Shown here in pieces: positions 31,070 to 41,492 of a DNA stretch of 64,000 bases. A model generated the notes under the pieces. That model saw only the letters and a list, made by a program, of their open reading frames with translations, was not told where the DNA came from and searched no databases. Within the stretch, counting starts at the first letter, position 1, and each line of letters opens with the position of its first letter. The position numbers and the translations under genes were made by a program. Origin of the DNA: Rhodanobacteraceae bacterium (GTDB taxonomy: Bacteria; Pseudomonadota; Gammaproteobacteria; Xanthomonadales; Rhodanobacteraceae); NCBI GenBank assembly GCA_009996615.1, contig JAACZU010000001.1, forward strand, positions 186,001 to 250,000. The letters run 5' to 3'.

Positions 31070-31141
31070 CTGAAGCGCGCGCGCTCCTGCGCGCAGAAGC
31101 CCAAGCCAACGCGACAGCCGTCGGGACTCATCGTTTCCCCC

Positions 31142-32275
31142 TCACTCGATCCGCTTGCGGAACGCCCGCGCGGCGAGCCACGCGAGCGCGATCGCGTAGG
31201 CCACCAGCGCGAGCACCGGCAGCGCGAGCGCGGCGAGGCCGGAACCCTTGAGGAACACCGCCTTCAGGATCGTCACGTAGTAGCGAGCGTAGATCGCGTA
31301 GGTGATCGCCTGGATCGGCGCCGGCATCTGGTCGATAGGGAACGCGTAGCCGGACAGCAGCGAGATCGGCATCACGGTCAGCAGCAGCGCGATCTGGCTC
31401 GCGCCGACCTGGCTGCGGATCGTCACCGAGACGAGGTAGCCCATGCTGAGCACGACGACGAGGAACAGCGAGGTCGTCACCAGCAAGGTCGTGAACGCGC
31501 CGCGGAACGGCACCTCGAACCAGACCAGCGCGAACGCGAGGCAGATGCCGGCATCGAGCAGGCCGATCACGAAATACGGCGCCAGCTTGCCGACCAGCAG
31601 TTCCATCGGCGTCACCGGCGTCGACACCAGCAGCTCCATCGTGCCGCGCTCCCATTCGCGCGCGATCGTCAGCGAGGTCAGTTGCGCGCCGACCAGCGCG
31701 AGCACCAGCGCGACGACGCCGGGGATGATGAAGTTGCGGCTTTCCAGGTCCTCGTTGAACCACACGCGCGACTGCACCACGAGCGCGGGCGGCTGCACCG
31801 GCAGGCCCTGCCGCTGCATCGCCACCGCCTGCACGTTGGCGGAGAAGCCGGCGATCACGGCGTTCGCATAGGCGGTCGCGAGCGCGGCCGAGTTGTCGTC
31901 GGTCGCATCGACGATCGCCTGCAGCGTGCCGTGGCTGGTCTGCGCGATCGTGCGCGAGAAGTCGGCCGGCACCACCAGCGCGAGCCGGCAGCGGCCCTGG
32001 TCCATCGCGCCGGCGATGTCGCCGGGGCGCTTCAGCGCCTCGACCAGTTCGAAATAGCGCGACGCCTGGAAGCGCTTCAGCAAGGCCTGGCTGAAGAAGC
32101 TGCCCTCCTCGTCCAGCGTGCACACCGGAACGTGCTGGATGTCCAGGTTCACGCCGTAGCCGAGCAGCAGCATCTGCATCACCGGCACCAGCAGCGCCAT
32201 CATCAGGCTGCGCGGGTCGCGCCAGGTCTGCAGCAGTTCCTTCAGCGCGATCGCGCGGACGCGGCGCAGTTTCAT
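31142..32275 (-). CDS. ABC-2 type transporter permease (proximal)
   Basis: A 377-residue permease homologous to YhhJ/YbhR, same topology as its neighbour at 29788. Hallmarks: LTIAREWERGTMELLVSTPV coupling helix and LLSGYAFPIDQMPAPIQ in the late helices. The start overlaps the stop of the ATPase gene by four bases. The pair of permeases suggests a heterodimeric channel served by the two ATPases. Confidence 0.92.
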   Translation of the reverse strand: MKLRRVRAIALKELLQTWRDPRSLMMALLVPVMQMLLLGYGVNLDIQHVPVCTLDEEGSFFSQALLKRFQASRYFELVEALKRPGDIAGAMDQGRCRLALVVPADFSRTIAQTSHGTLQAIVDATDDNSAALATAYANAVIAGFSANVQAVAMQRQGLPVQPPALVVQSRVWFNEDLESRNFIIPGVVALVLALVGAQLTSLTIAREWERGTMELLVSTPVTPMELLVGKLAPYFVIGLLDAGICLAFALVWFEVPFRGAFTTLLVTTSLFLVVVLSMGYLVSVTIRSQVGASQIALLLTVMPISLLSGYAFPIDQMPAPIQAITYAIYARYYVTILKAVFLKGSGLAALALPVLALVAYAIALAWLAARAFRKRIE

Positions 32276-33230
32276 CGCACGGCCTCACGCTCGCGCGGCT
32301 GCGCGCCGACCAGTTGCACGAACACGTCCTCCAGGCTCGGCTCGGCGCGGTCGACATGCACGTCGGCCACGCCCTGCCCGGCCAGGAACGCGCGCAGCGC
32401 CGCCTCGTCGTCGGCGGCGGCGGCGTCGAGCAGCACGTGCACCGCGTTGCCGAACACGGCCACGTCGCGCGTGGCGGGAAAGCCCCGCAGGCGCTCGAGC
32501 AGGCGCTCGAGCGGGTGGCCTTCGACGCGCATCAGCACGCCGCCGAGCGCGTGGCGGCGCAGCTCGCCGGGGCTGCCGAGCGCGATCAGCCGGCCCTGGC
32601 TGATCAGCGCGATGCGGTTGCAGTACTCGGCCTCGTCCATGTGGTGGGTCGACACGATCACGCTGACGCCGCCGGCGGCGAGGTCGTGGATCAGGTCCCA
32701 GAAGCGTCGCCGCGACAGCGGGTCCACGCCGGAGGTCGGCTCGTCGAGGAACAGGATGTGCGGCGCATGCAGGATCGCGCAGCCGAGCGCGAGGCGCTGC
32801 TTCCAGCCGCCGGCCAGCGTGCCGGCAAGCTGCTGCTCGCGCCCGGCCAGGCCGGCGATGTCGAGCGCATGGCGCAGGCGCGCGCCGAGCGCCGCCCCGC
32901 GTACGCCGTAGATGCCGCCATAGAAGCGCAGGTTTTCCGCGACCGTGAGGTCCGCGTACAGCGAGAACTTCTGCGACATGTAGCCGATGCGCTGGCGCAC
33001 CGCCTCTGGATCGCGGCTCACGTCGATGCCGTCGACGCGCACGGACCCGGCGCTCGGGCGCAGCAGGCCGCACAGGATGCGGATGATGGTCGACTTGCCG
33101 GCGCCGTTCGGACCGAGGAAGCCGAGTATCTGGCCGCGGCCGACCTCGAAGCTGACCTCGTCGACCGCGACGAAGCGGCCGAAGCGCTTCTGCAGCCGCT
33201 CGACGACGATCTCCGCGGCGGCCGGCGCGT

Positions 33231-33234
<4 letters not shown>
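32272..33234 (-). CDS. ABC transporter ATP-binding protein (second)
   Basis: A 320-residue ATPase with Walker A GPNGAGKST, signature LAGGWKQRLALG (in place of LSGGQ: the usual Ser is Ala), Walker B ILFLDEPTSGVDP and the switch His in VSTHHMDEAEYC. The C-terminal extension of about 90 residues is typical of drug- or lipid-export ATPases of the YbhF/RbbA type. Overlaps its neighbours by four bases on both sides. Confidence 0.93.
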
Positions 33235-34168
<934 letters not shown>

Positions 34169-34172
<4 letters not shown>

Positions 34173-35161
34173 CGCGCCGGTCCCAGCGCGATCTCGGCGT
34201 CGGCCGGCATGCCGGGCACGAGCTCGTGCTGCGGGTTGTCGATGTCGATGCGGATGCGGTAGACCAGCGTCACGCGCTCGGCGTAGGTTTCCACGCTCTT
34301 GGGCGTGAACTCGGCCTGCTCGCTGATGAAGCCGATGCGCCCGGCATAGCGCTGGCCCGGGCGATTGTCGGTGGTCACGACCACGGACTGGCCGAAGTGC
34401 ACGCGGCCGATGTCCGGTTCGTTGACGTAGGCGCGCAGCCAGACGTGGTCGAGGTCGGCCAGCGTCACGATCGGCGTGCCGGGCGCGACGACCTCGCCGA
34501 GCTCGGCCTGGCGCACGAGGATCACGCCGTCGATCGGCGCGGTCAGCGTCGTGTAGCCCTCGTTGATCTGCGCCAGTTGCAGCGCCTCGCGCGCGCTGCG
34601 CACGTTCGCCTCGGCCAGCGCGACGTTGCTCTGCGCGGTGCGCTGCAGCGCGCGGTCGCGTTCGAGCGCGGCGCGCGACTCGGCCAGCGCCGCGTCGGCC
34701 AGGTCGCGTGCCGCAGCGGACTGGAAGCCCCGCGTCGCCAGCTGGCGTATGCGCTCGTCGTCGAGCGTCTTGTAGCGCAGGTCCGCCGCGTCGCTGGCGA
34801 GCGTGCGCGTGGCCGCCTCGAGCGTGCTCTTCGCGGTCTGCAGTTGCTGTTCCTGCACCGCCACCGCAGCCTGCGCGATCGCGACCTGCTGGCGGTAGTC
34901 GGCATCATCCACGCGCGCGATCAGCGTGCCGCGCCGCACCCACGCGCCTTCGTCGAACGGCAGCTCGACGATGCGCGACTGCACGTTCTTCAGGCTCAGC
35001 ACGCTCTCGTGCGCCTCGATGTTGCCCGACACGCGCAGCGTGTCGGACGGCCCGTGCCGGCCGAGCAGGTCGCGCAAGGCGCCGCTGCCGGACACCAGCG
35101 CCACCGCTCCGCCGAGGCCGGCCAGCACGGCGAGTGCGATCAGGAGTCGTGGTCGCGTCAT
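34169..35161 (-). CDS. HlyD family periplasmic adaptor of ABC exporter (YhiI/YbhG-like)
   Basis: A 330-residue membrane fusion protein and first gene of the exporter operon adaptor-ATPase-ATPase-permease-permease, the plan of E. coli yhiI-rbbA-yhhJ and ybhGFSR. It has an N-terminal signal anchor (LLIALAVLAGLGGAVALV), the half-motif GNIEAHESVLSLKNVQSRIV, a long coiled-coil hairpin (about 85-190) and the second half-motif TLTAPIDGVILVRQAELGEVV. Substrate unknown. A weak FNR-type box with a good -10 lies upstream. Confidence 0.92.
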
Positions 35162-35205
35162 CGTGGTTCGTGACAGGGACAGCCGCCGGAACAGCGCATC
35201 GCACG

Positions 35206-35246
35206 AGGCTACGCCGGCGGGTTCGCGCTGTGTTGAGCCATGTCAA
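35206..35246 (-). promoter_or_regulatory. variant FNR-type box and -10 of the YhiI-like exporter operon
   Basis: TTGAGCCATGTCAA at 35233-35246 keeps the TTGA-N6-TCAA core. On the minus strand, 21 bases downstream, is TAGCCT (35206-35211). The half-sites are imperfect, but spacing agrees with the better sites. Confidence 0.5.
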
Positions 35247-35271
35247 CGGCGGCGATCGCGGCCGCGCATCG

Positions 35272-36492
35272 TCACTGGTAGCGCAGTGCGTCGACCGGCT
35301 GCAGGGAAGCGGCGCGGCGCGCCGGGTAGTAGCCGAAGAACACCCCGACCGCCGAGGCGAGCGCGAAGGCGCCGACGACCGAGCCTAGCGTGATCACGAT
35401 CATGGTGTTGGCGATGAGGTGGGTAGCCACGGCGCCGCCGATGCCGCACAGCGCGCCGGCGAAACAGCCGATCAGGGAGAGGATCACCGCCTCGAGCAGG
35501 AACTGCAGCAGGATGTCGCGGCGGCGCGCGCCGATGGCGATGCGGATGCCGATCTCCCGCGTCCGCTCGGTCACCGACACGAGCATGATGTTCATGATGC
35601 CGATGCCGCCGACGACCAGCGACACCGACGCGATCGCGCCGAGCATGATCGACATCACCCGCGTGGTCTGTGCCGCCGTGTTGGCGAGCGCGGTGAGGTT
35701 GCGGATGTCGAAGTCGTTGTCGGCGCGTTCGGGTAGATGATGACGTTGCCGCAGCAGTCCGGTCATGTCGGCCTCGGCGGCGGCCATCACCTCGGCCGAC
35801 CGCGCCTGCACCATGATCTGGCGCACCGTGCCGGGAAACTGCGTGCCGAACAGCTTGCGCTGCGCGGTGGTCACCGGCACCAGGATCGTGTCGTCCTGGT
35901 CCTGGCCGGTCAGGCTCTGTCCTTTCGTCGCGAGCAGCCCGACCACGACGAACGGTGTCTGCTTGACGCGGATCGTCTTGCCGACCGGATCCTCGTCGCC
36001 GAACAGGTTGGTCGCCACCGTCCGACCGAGCACGGCAGTCCGCGCCGCCGAGCGCACGTCGGCGTCGGAGAACGCGCTGCCCGACACCAGCGGCCAGTCG
36101 CGCACGACCAGCATGCTCGCCGTCGTACCGGCGACCACGGTGCTCCAGTTGTTGGGTCCGTAGATGACCTGCGCGGTGCCGGGCAGCATCGGCGCGACCG
36201 CGGCGACCTCGGGCAGCTCGGCGATCGCGTCGGCGTCCGCGGTGGTCAGCGTCGGCGCCGCGCCGGTGCCCATGCGCACGCCACCGGAGGTCGTCGACCC
36301 CGACAGCACGATGAACAGGTTGCTGCCCATCGAGGCGATCGATTCGTCCACCGACTGTTGCGCGCCGTTCCCGATCGCGACCATCAGGATCACCGCGGCG
36401 ACGCCGATCACCATGCCGAGCATGGTCAGCATGCTGCGCATCCGGTTCGCCTTCATCGACTGCCAGGCTTCGGCGAGCAGCGATGCGATCAT
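35272..36492 (-). CDS. MacB-like ABC transporter permease (FtsX-type)
   Basis: A 406-residue permease with one N-terminal helix (NRMRSMLTMLGMVIGVAAVI), a large periplasmic MacB_PCD domain (about 45-245) and three C-terminal helices with GGIGIMNIMLVSVTERTREIGIR, the FtsX/MacB signature. Unlike E. coli MacB, the ATPase is a separate gene (36489) that overlaps by four bases. Together with the upstream adaptor it forms a tripartite pump exporting peptides, lipids or macrolide-like compounds. Confidence 0.93.
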   Translation of the reverse strand: MIASLLAEAWQSMKANRMRSMLTMLGMVIGVAAVILMVAIGNGAQQSVDESIASMGSNLFIVLSGSTTSGGVRMGTGAAPTLTTADADAIAELPEVAAVAPMLPGTAQVIYGPNNWSTVVAGTTASMLVVRDWPLVSGSAFSDADVRSAARTAVLGRTVATNLFGDEDPVGKTIRVKQTPFVVVGLLATKGQSLTGQDQDDTILVPVTTAQRKLFGTQFPGTVRQIMVQARSAEVMAAAEADMTGLLRQRHHLPERADNDFDIRNLTALANTAAQTTRVMSIMLGAIASVSLVVGGIGIMNIMLVSVTERTREIGIRIAIGARRRDILLQFLLEAVILSLIGCFAGALCGIGGAVATHLIANTMIVITLGSVVGAFALASAVGVFFGYYPARRAASLQPVDALRYQ

Positions 36493-37208
36493 GGCGTGGC
36501 TCCGCCCGCCGGTCCGGGCGTGCTGCGATCCGAGAGGATGCGTCCGTCCACCAGCTGTACCAGGCGGCGCGCATACGCGGCGATGTCCTCCTCGTGGGTG
36601 ACCAGCACGAGCGTGATGCCATCGGACGCGTTGAGACCGGTGAACAGCCGCATGATCTCGTGGCTGGTGCGGCTGTCCAGGTTGCCGGTCGGCTCGTCCG
36701 CCAGGATCAGGCGCGGCCGGGTGACCAGCGCGCGCGCGATTGCCACGCGCTGCTGCTGCCCGCCCGACACGCGCGAGGGCAGATAGGTCTCGAACCCCTG
36801 CAGGCCGACGCGCGCAAGGGTCGCGATCGCCGTGCGCCGCCGTTCCGCGGCGGCGACGCCGGCATAGAGCAGCGGCAGCGCGACGTTCTCGGCCAGATCG
36901 ACGCGCGGCAGCAGGTTGAATCCCTGGAACACGAAGCCGACGACGCGGTTGCGCAGGTGCGCGCGCGCATCGTCGTCCAGCCCGGCGACGTCCTGCCCGT
37001 CGAGCACGTAGCGGCCGCGGCTGGGGACGTCCAGGCAGCCGAGGATGTTCATCAGGGTCGACTTGCCCGACCCCGACGGGCCCATGATCGCGACCGACGC
37101 GCCGGCTTCCACCGCGAGGTCGATGTCGCCCAGCACCGTCACCGTGCCCGCGTCGGTCTCGTAGTCCTTGCCCAGATGCTCCAGCACGATGAGCGGTGGG
37201 CCGGCCAT
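36489..37208 (-). CDS. MacB-like ABC transporter ATP-binding protein
   Basis: A 239-residue ATPase of the LolD/MacB class: Walker A GPSGSGKST, Q-loop FVFQGFNLLP, signature VSGGQQQRVAIARAL, Walker B LILADEPTGNLDS and switch His in LVLVTHEED. The ATG at 37208 overlaps the last base of the adaptor stop (TGATG); the long upstream ORF extension is the out-of-frame shadow of the adaptor gene. Confidence 0.95.
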   Translation of the reverse strand: MAGPPLIVLEHLGKDYETDAGTVTVLGDIDLAVEAGASVAIMGPSGSGKSTLMNILGCLDVPSRGRYVLDGQDVAGLDDDARAHLRNRVVGFVFQGFNLLPRVDLAENVALPLLYAGVAAAERRRTAIATLARVGLQGFETYLPSRVSGGQQQRVAIARALVTRPRLILADEPTGNLDSRTSHEIMRLFTGLNASDGITLVLVTHEEDIAAYARRLVQLVDGRILSDRSTPGPAGGATP

Positions 37209-38371
37209 CAGAACATCCTCACCCGCAGCGTGCCCTGGCCCTGCCCGGGCGAGGCCGGCGCGGCCTCGCCGACCACCACGCGCTCGCCCGCCACCAGGTC
37301 GCCGGAAACCACCTCGACCCGGCGCCCGTCGCTGATGCCAACCACGATGGTCCGCTTCTGGAGTTGCCCGCCGCTCACGACGTAGATCACGCTGCCGCCC
37401 CCCGCCGGCGCGGCGCCGGACGTCGCGGCCGCCTCCTCGCGCGGCTTGAAGCGGAGCGCGGACACCGGCACCGCCAGGACCTTCTCGCGGTGCGCGACGG
37501 CGACGTTCACATAGGCCGTCATGCCGGGCATCAGCGCCTCGTCCGGGTTCTGCACGCCGACCACGACATCGTAGGTGACGACGTTCTGCTGCGAGGTCGG
37601 ATTCAGGCGCACCTGTCGCACCGCGGCATGGAAGACGCGCCCGGGAAAGGCGTCGACGGTGAAGGTGACCGCCTGCCCGGGACGGATCTGGCCGATGTCG
37701 GCTTCGGCGAAGCTCGAGTCGATCTGCATGTCCTTCAGGTCCTTGGCGATGCGGAACAGGGTCGGTGTCTGGAAGCTCGCCGCGACCGTCTGGCCGATGT
37801 CGACGGTACGCTCCACGACGACGCCGGAGACCGGCGAGCGGATCACCGCGTAGCGCAGGTTGGCGCGGTTCTGGTCGAGCTGCGCCTGCGCGATGCGCAC
37901 CTGCGCCTGCGCCACGTGCAACGCCTCGAGCGTCTGCTGGTAGTCCTGGCGCGAGATGAACGAGCGCGCGTAGATCGCGCGGGCGCGCGCCTCGTTCGCC
38001 GTGGCCAGCTCCAGCACCGCGCGCGCGTTCGCGAGGTTGCCCTCGCTCTGCTCGACGAGGGCGCGCAGGATCGCCGGATCGAGTTCCAGCAACACCTGGC
38101 CGGCCACGACGTGGTCGTTGAAGTCGGCGTGCAGCGTCTGCACCGTGCCGGACACCTGCGTGCCCACGTTTACCAGCGTGACCGGATTGAGCGTGCCGTT
38201 CGCGGAGATGGTCTGTGTGATGTCGGCGATGGCGCTCGCCTCGATCCGGTACGCCGCGGCGGCGTCGGTGCGATGCGCCACACGCCATACGGCGACGCCG
38301 GCGGCCAGCGCTGCCAGGGCGGCGATCGCCGCGACGGCGGCGCGGCGGCCGGAGTGTCGGGTCGGCGTCAT
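37208..38371 (-). CDS. MacA-like periplasmic adaptor
   Basis: A 387-residue adaptor and first gene of the macA-ATPase-permease set. It has a signal anchor (about residues 11-30), the half-motif TLVNVGTQVSGTVQTLHADF typical of MacA, a helical hairpin of about 80 residues, the VIRSPVSGVVVERTVDIGQTV second half-motif, and the C-terminal membrane-proximal domain. An FNR-type box with a TAGCGT -10 lies 145 bases upstream of the ATG. Confidence 0.93.
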   Translation of the reverse strand: MTPTRHSGRRAAVAAIAALAALAAGVAVWRVAHRTDAAAAYRIEASAIADITQTISANGTLNPVTLVNVGTQVSGTVQTLHADFNDHVVAGQVLLELDPAILRALVEQSEGNLANARAVLELATANEARARAIYARSFISRQDYQQTLEALHVAQAQVRIAQAQLDQNRANLRYAVIRSPVSGVVVERTVDIGQTVAASFQTPTLFRIAKDLKDMQIDSSFAEADIGQIRPGQAVTFTVDAFPGRVFHAAVRQVRLNPTSQQNVVTYDVVVGVQNPDEALMPGMTAYVNVAVAHREKVLAVPVSALRFKPREEAAATSGAAPAGGGSVIYVVSGGQLQKRTIVVGISDGRRVEVVSGDLVAGERVVVGEAAPASPGQGQGTLRVRMF

Positions 38372-38487
38372 GGTGTCCGGCGCCCGCGGCCTTGCGGCGA
38401 TGACACGCCCGTCTCCCGGAATGCGTGGCGCTCACCGGGCTTGCGCCGTCGACGTCGCCATCGGCCGGGAGAACGAAGCATGGGCGA

Positions 38488-38529
38488 ACGCTAGTTCCGT
38501 GGCGGCAGGCGCCAGTTGATCCTCGTCAA
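38488..38529 (-). promoter_or_regulatory. FNR-type box and -10 of the macA-like operon
   Basis: TTGATCCTCGTCAA at 38516-38529 (one mismatch) and TAGCGT on the minus strand at 38488-38493, 22 bases downstream, the same -10 and spacing as the phasin promoter. The resulting leader would be about 110 bases. Confidence 0.6.
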
Positions 38530-38559
38530 TGCCGATGCGCGGAGCCGCGCGCGGCCGCG

Positions 38560-38601
38560 TTGATCTGCATCAACATGGCCGCGCAGCTCTCCCGCTACCT
38601 G
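38560..38601 (+). promoter_or_regulatory. FNR-type box upstream of the nitroreductase
   Basis: Perfect TTGATCTGCATCAA at 38560-38573. A weak -10 TACCTG follows 22 bases downstream (38596-38601). The identical 14-mer occurs at 39279. It shares a 306-base divergent gap with the macA box; nothing else is seen in the gap. Confidence 0.65.
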
Positions 38602-38677
38602 TAGCGACTGGTTCGTTGCATCGACGCGCTGCTCGCGCCGGGATTCGGCGAGGCGGGACAGCCGCAGGAGGTGGGTC

Positions 38678-39253
38678 ATGGAACTGCTCGACGCCATCGA
38701 GTCGCGGCGCGCCGTGCGCAGCTACACCGCCGAGCCGGTCGATGCGGCGACCCTGAACGAGCTGGTGCACATCGCCGTGCAGGCGCCCAGCGCGATGAAC
38801 CACCAGCCGTGGCGCTTCGTCGTCGTGCGCGGCGCGCCGTACCTGCGCGAGCTGGGTATTCTCGCGGCGCGCCATGCGCGCGCGCACCTGCCGCCGGAAT
38901 CGCCGCTCGCGCAGCACCTGGCCGATGCGGGCGTGGAGATCTTCCACGGCGCGCCGGCACTGGTGCTGGTCTGCGCCGAGCACGACGAGCCGCAGGCGAT
39001 CGAGGACTGCTGCCTGGCGGCGATGGTGCTGATGCTGGCCGCGCACGGCAGCGGGCTGGGCACGTGCTGGATCGGGCTGTCGCGGCCGTGGGCGAACTCG
39101 CCCGAGGGGCGCGCCGCGCTCGAGCTGCCGGCCTCGCAAGTCGCCGTCGCGCCGATCGTGATCGGCTACCCGGCCGTGATGCCGGCGCCGTCGCCACGGC
39201 GGCCGCCGGAGCTGCTCTGGCGCACGGGCAGCGGCGCCATGCGCGGGCAATAG
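38678..39253 (+). CDS. nitroreductase family protein
   Basis: A 191-residue FMN-dependent oxidoreductase. The N-terminal LLDAIESRRAVRSYTAEPV and AVQAPSAMNHQPWRFVVV hold the phosphate- and flavin-binding residues (Arg9-Arg10, Ser-x-x-Asn), and GLGTCWIG near residue 125 is the typical second flavin contact. Substrates cannot be told; family members reduce nitro compounds or quinones with NAD(P)H. Nitroreductases are recurrent in oxygen-limitation regulons such as DosR, which fits the FNR-type box upstream. Confidence 0.9.
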   Translation: MELLDAIESRRAVRSYTAEPVDAATLNELVHIAVQAPSAMNHQPWRFVVVRGAPYLRELGILAARHARAHLPPESPLAQHLADAGVEIFHGAPALVLVCAEHDEPQAIEDCCLAAMVLMLAAHGSGLGTCWIGLSRPWANSPEGRAALELPASQVAVAPIVIGYPAVMPAPSPRRPPELLWRTGSGAMRGQ

Positions 39254-39278
39254 GCGCGTCGGCCGAGGTGCCGCGGCA

Positions 39279-39320
39279 TTGATCTGCATCAAGCGTGCGG
39301 ACGCGCCTGCATGCGCTGAT
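39279..39320 (+). promoter_or_regulatory. FNR-type box of the Cys-rich protein/ftsH unit
   Basis: Perfect TTGATCTGCATCAA at 39279-39292, 54 bases before the ATG at 39347. The -10 is poor (GCTGAT at 39315-39320). Confidence 0.65.
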
Positions 39321-39346
39321 GCGAACCGTTCCCGAAGGAGCCTGCC

Positions 39347-39580
39347 ATGCCGGTCTGTGAAGTGTGTGGAAACAACTACCAGGACAGCTTCGCGGTGGTG
39401 ATGCGCGGAACCCATCACGTGTTCGACTCGTTCGAATGCGCGATCCACGCCCTCGCACCGCATTGCGCGGCCTGCGACTGCCGCGTCATCGGCCATGGCG
39501 TGCAGCACGAGGAGCGCATCTACTGCTCGGCGCAGTGCGCGCGGCGCGCCGGCGTGGGCGGCCTGGTCGACCATGTGTAG
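39347..39580 (+). CDS. Cys/His-rich small metal-binding protein
   Basis: A 77-residue protein with nine Cys and several His: CEVCGNNY at the start, FECAIHALAPHCAACDCR in the middle and YCSAQCARRAG near the end. The pattern CxxC, FxCAxH, CxxCxCR, YCSxxCA suggests two treble-clef-like zinc or iron sites, resembling YHS/TRASH metal-binding folds. I do not know a named function. It lies under its own FNR-type box and directly before ftsH (36-base gap), so the two are probably co-transcribed; a metal-dependent adaptor or redox sensor for the protease is one hypothesis. Confidence 0.8.
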   Translation: MPVCEVCGNNYQDSFAVVMRGTHHVFDSFECAIHALAPHCAACDCRVIGHGVQHEERIYCSAQCARRAGVGGLVDHV

Positions 39581-39616
39581 CGGCGCATGCGCCGGGCACC
39601 CGGCGATGGCGCAGCG

Positions 39617-41473
39617 ATGAGCCGCGAGCTGCATTTCAACCTCTGGTACGCGCTTATCGCGATCGCGGCCGTGCTCGCGATCCAGGATTACCTGGCCGCG
39701 CGCGCCGGCGTCGAGACGATCCCGTACAGCCAGTTCGAAAGCGCGCTGAAGGCCGGCGAGATCGCCGATGTCACCGTGTCGGACACCCGCATCGAAGGCA
39801 CCTACAAGAAGCCCGGCGCCAACGGCCAGTCGCGCCGCTTCACCACCGTGCGCGTTTCGCCCGATCTCGCGAAAAACCTGTCCGATGCGAAGGTGACGTT
39901 CAGCGGCGAGCCGGCGCCGGGCCTGTTCGAGCGCATGCTCGGCTGGCTGCTGCCGGTCGCGCTGTTCCTCGGCCTGTGGATGTACCTGTCGCAACGGATG
40001 CTGCAGGGGCGCGGTGGTGTGATGGCGATCGGCAAGAGCAAGGCGAAGCTGTTCATGGAGAAGTCGATCGCGACCACGTTCGACGATGTCGCCGGCGTCG
40101 ACGAGGCAAAGGAGGAACTGCGCGAGATCATCGCGTTCCTGAAGGACCCGAAAGGCTACGGCCGCCTCGGCGCGCACGTGCCCAAGGGCGTGCTGCTGGT
40201 CGGCCCGCCCGGTACCGGCAAGACGCTGCTCGCGCGCGCGGTCGCCGGCGAGGCCGGCGTGCCGTTCCTGTCGATCAGCGGCTCGGAATTCGTCGAGCTG
40301 TTCGTCGGCGTCGGCGCGGCGCGCGTGCGCGACCTGTTCGAGCAGGCGCGCGGACAGGCGCCGTGCATCATCTTCATCGACGAACTCGACGCGCTCGGCC
40401 GCGCGCGCGGCATCTCGCCGGTCAGCGGCGGCCAGGACGAGAAGGAGCAGACGCTGAACCAGCTGCTGACCGAGCTGGACGGCTTCGACGTCAGCAGCGG
40501 CGTCGTGCTTCTGGCGGCGACGAACCGCCCGGAGATCCTCGACCCGGCGCTGCTGCGCGCCGGCCGCTTCGATCGCCAGATCCTGGTCGATCGCCCCGAC
40601 AAGCCCGGCCGCATCGCGATCCTGAAGGTGCACCTGCGCAAGGTGCAGCTCGATCCGCAGGTCGCGATCGAGGAAATCGCGGCGCTGACCACCGGCTTCA
40701 CCGGCGCGGACCTGGCCAACCTCGTCAACGAGGCGGCGCTGCTGGCGACCCGCCGCGGCGCGCCGGCGGTGCGCCAGCAGGACCTCAACGACGCGATCGA
40801 ACGCATCGTCGCCGGGCTCGAGAAGAAGACGCGCGTGCTCGGCGCGAGCGAACGGCGCGCGGTCGCCTGCCACGAGATCGGCCACGCGCTGGTCGCGATG
40901 AGCGTGCCGGGCTCGGACCCGGTGCAGAAGGTCTCGATCATCCCGCGCGGCATCGCCGCGCTCGGCTACACGATCCAGCGCCCGACCGAGGACCGCTTCC
41001 TGATGTCGCGCACGGAACTGGCGAACAAGATGACCGTGCTGCTCGGCGGCCGCGCGGCCGAATCGCTGGTGCTCGAGGACATCTCCACCGGCGCCGCCGA
41101 CGACCTCGCCAAGGCCACCGCCATCGCGCGCAGCATGGTGCTGCGCTACGGCATGGTGGCCGAGCTCGGCCAGGTCAGCTACGAGGGCGACACCGCGCCG
41201 ATGCTCGGCCCGGGCATCGAATCCTGGCAGCCGCGCCGCTACAGCGAATCGACCGCCGCGCTCGGCGACCAGGCCGTGCGCGCCCTCGTCGACGCCGCGT
41301 TCACGCGCGCCCGCGGCATCCTCGCCGCCCGCCGCGTCGCGCTCGAACGCGCCGCCGCGGAGCTGTTGCGGAAGGAAACCCTGACCGGCGCCGAACTCGC
41401 CGCGCTGCTGGGCAGCGTCCCCGCCGAAACGACACCGGCGCCTGCTCCGCCGCCGGTGGAACACACGCCGTAA
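39617..41473 (+). CDS. ftsH: ATP-dependent zinc metalloprotease FtsH
   Basis: Membrane-anchored AAA protease of 618 residues. It has a first helix ([14 protein letters not shown]), a short periplasmic domain, a second helix ([15 protein letters not shown]), the AAA module with Walker A GPPGTGKT (196-203), Walker [12 protein letters not shown] and second region of homology [21 protein letters not shown] region, and the peptidase with HEIGH (419-423; most FtsH read HEAGH). The Glu-Asp zinc ligand is in [16 protein letters not shown]. The ATG at 39617 is preferred to 39587 because it gives the standard short N-tail. It is probably a second, stress-specific FtsH, since the housekeeping gene usually follows rlmE/ftsJ. 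Confidence 0.92.
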   Translation: MSRELHFNLWYALIAIAAVLAIQDYLAARAGVETIPYSQFESALKAGEIADVTVSDTRIEGTYKKPGANGQSRRFTTVRVSPDLAKNLSDAKVTFSGEPAPGLFERMLGWLLPVALFLGLWMYLSQRMLQGRGGVMAIGKSKAKLFMEKSIATTFDDVAGVDEAKEELREIIAFLKDPKGYGRLGAHVPKGVLLVGPPGTGKTLLARAVAGEAGVPFLSISGSEFVELFVGVGAARVRDLFEQARGQAPCIIFIDELDALGRARGISPVSGGQDEKEQTLNQLLTELDGFDVSSGVVLLAATNRPEILDPALLRAGRFDRQILVDRPDKPGRIAILKVHLRKVQLDPQVAIEEIAALTTGFTGADLANLVNEAALLATRRGAPAVRQQDLNDAIERIVAGLEKKTRVLGASERRAVACHEIGHALVAMSVPGSDPVQKVSIIPRGIAALGYTIQRPTEDRFLMSRTELANKMTVLLGGRAAESLVLEDISTGAADDLAKATAIARSMVLRYGMVAELGQVSYEGDTAPMLGPGIESWQPRRYSESTAALGDQAVRALVDAAFTRARGILAARRVALERAAAELLRKETLTGAELAALLGSVPAETTPAPAPPPVEHTP

Positions 41474-41492
41474 GGAGCGCAGGCGCGCCCCA

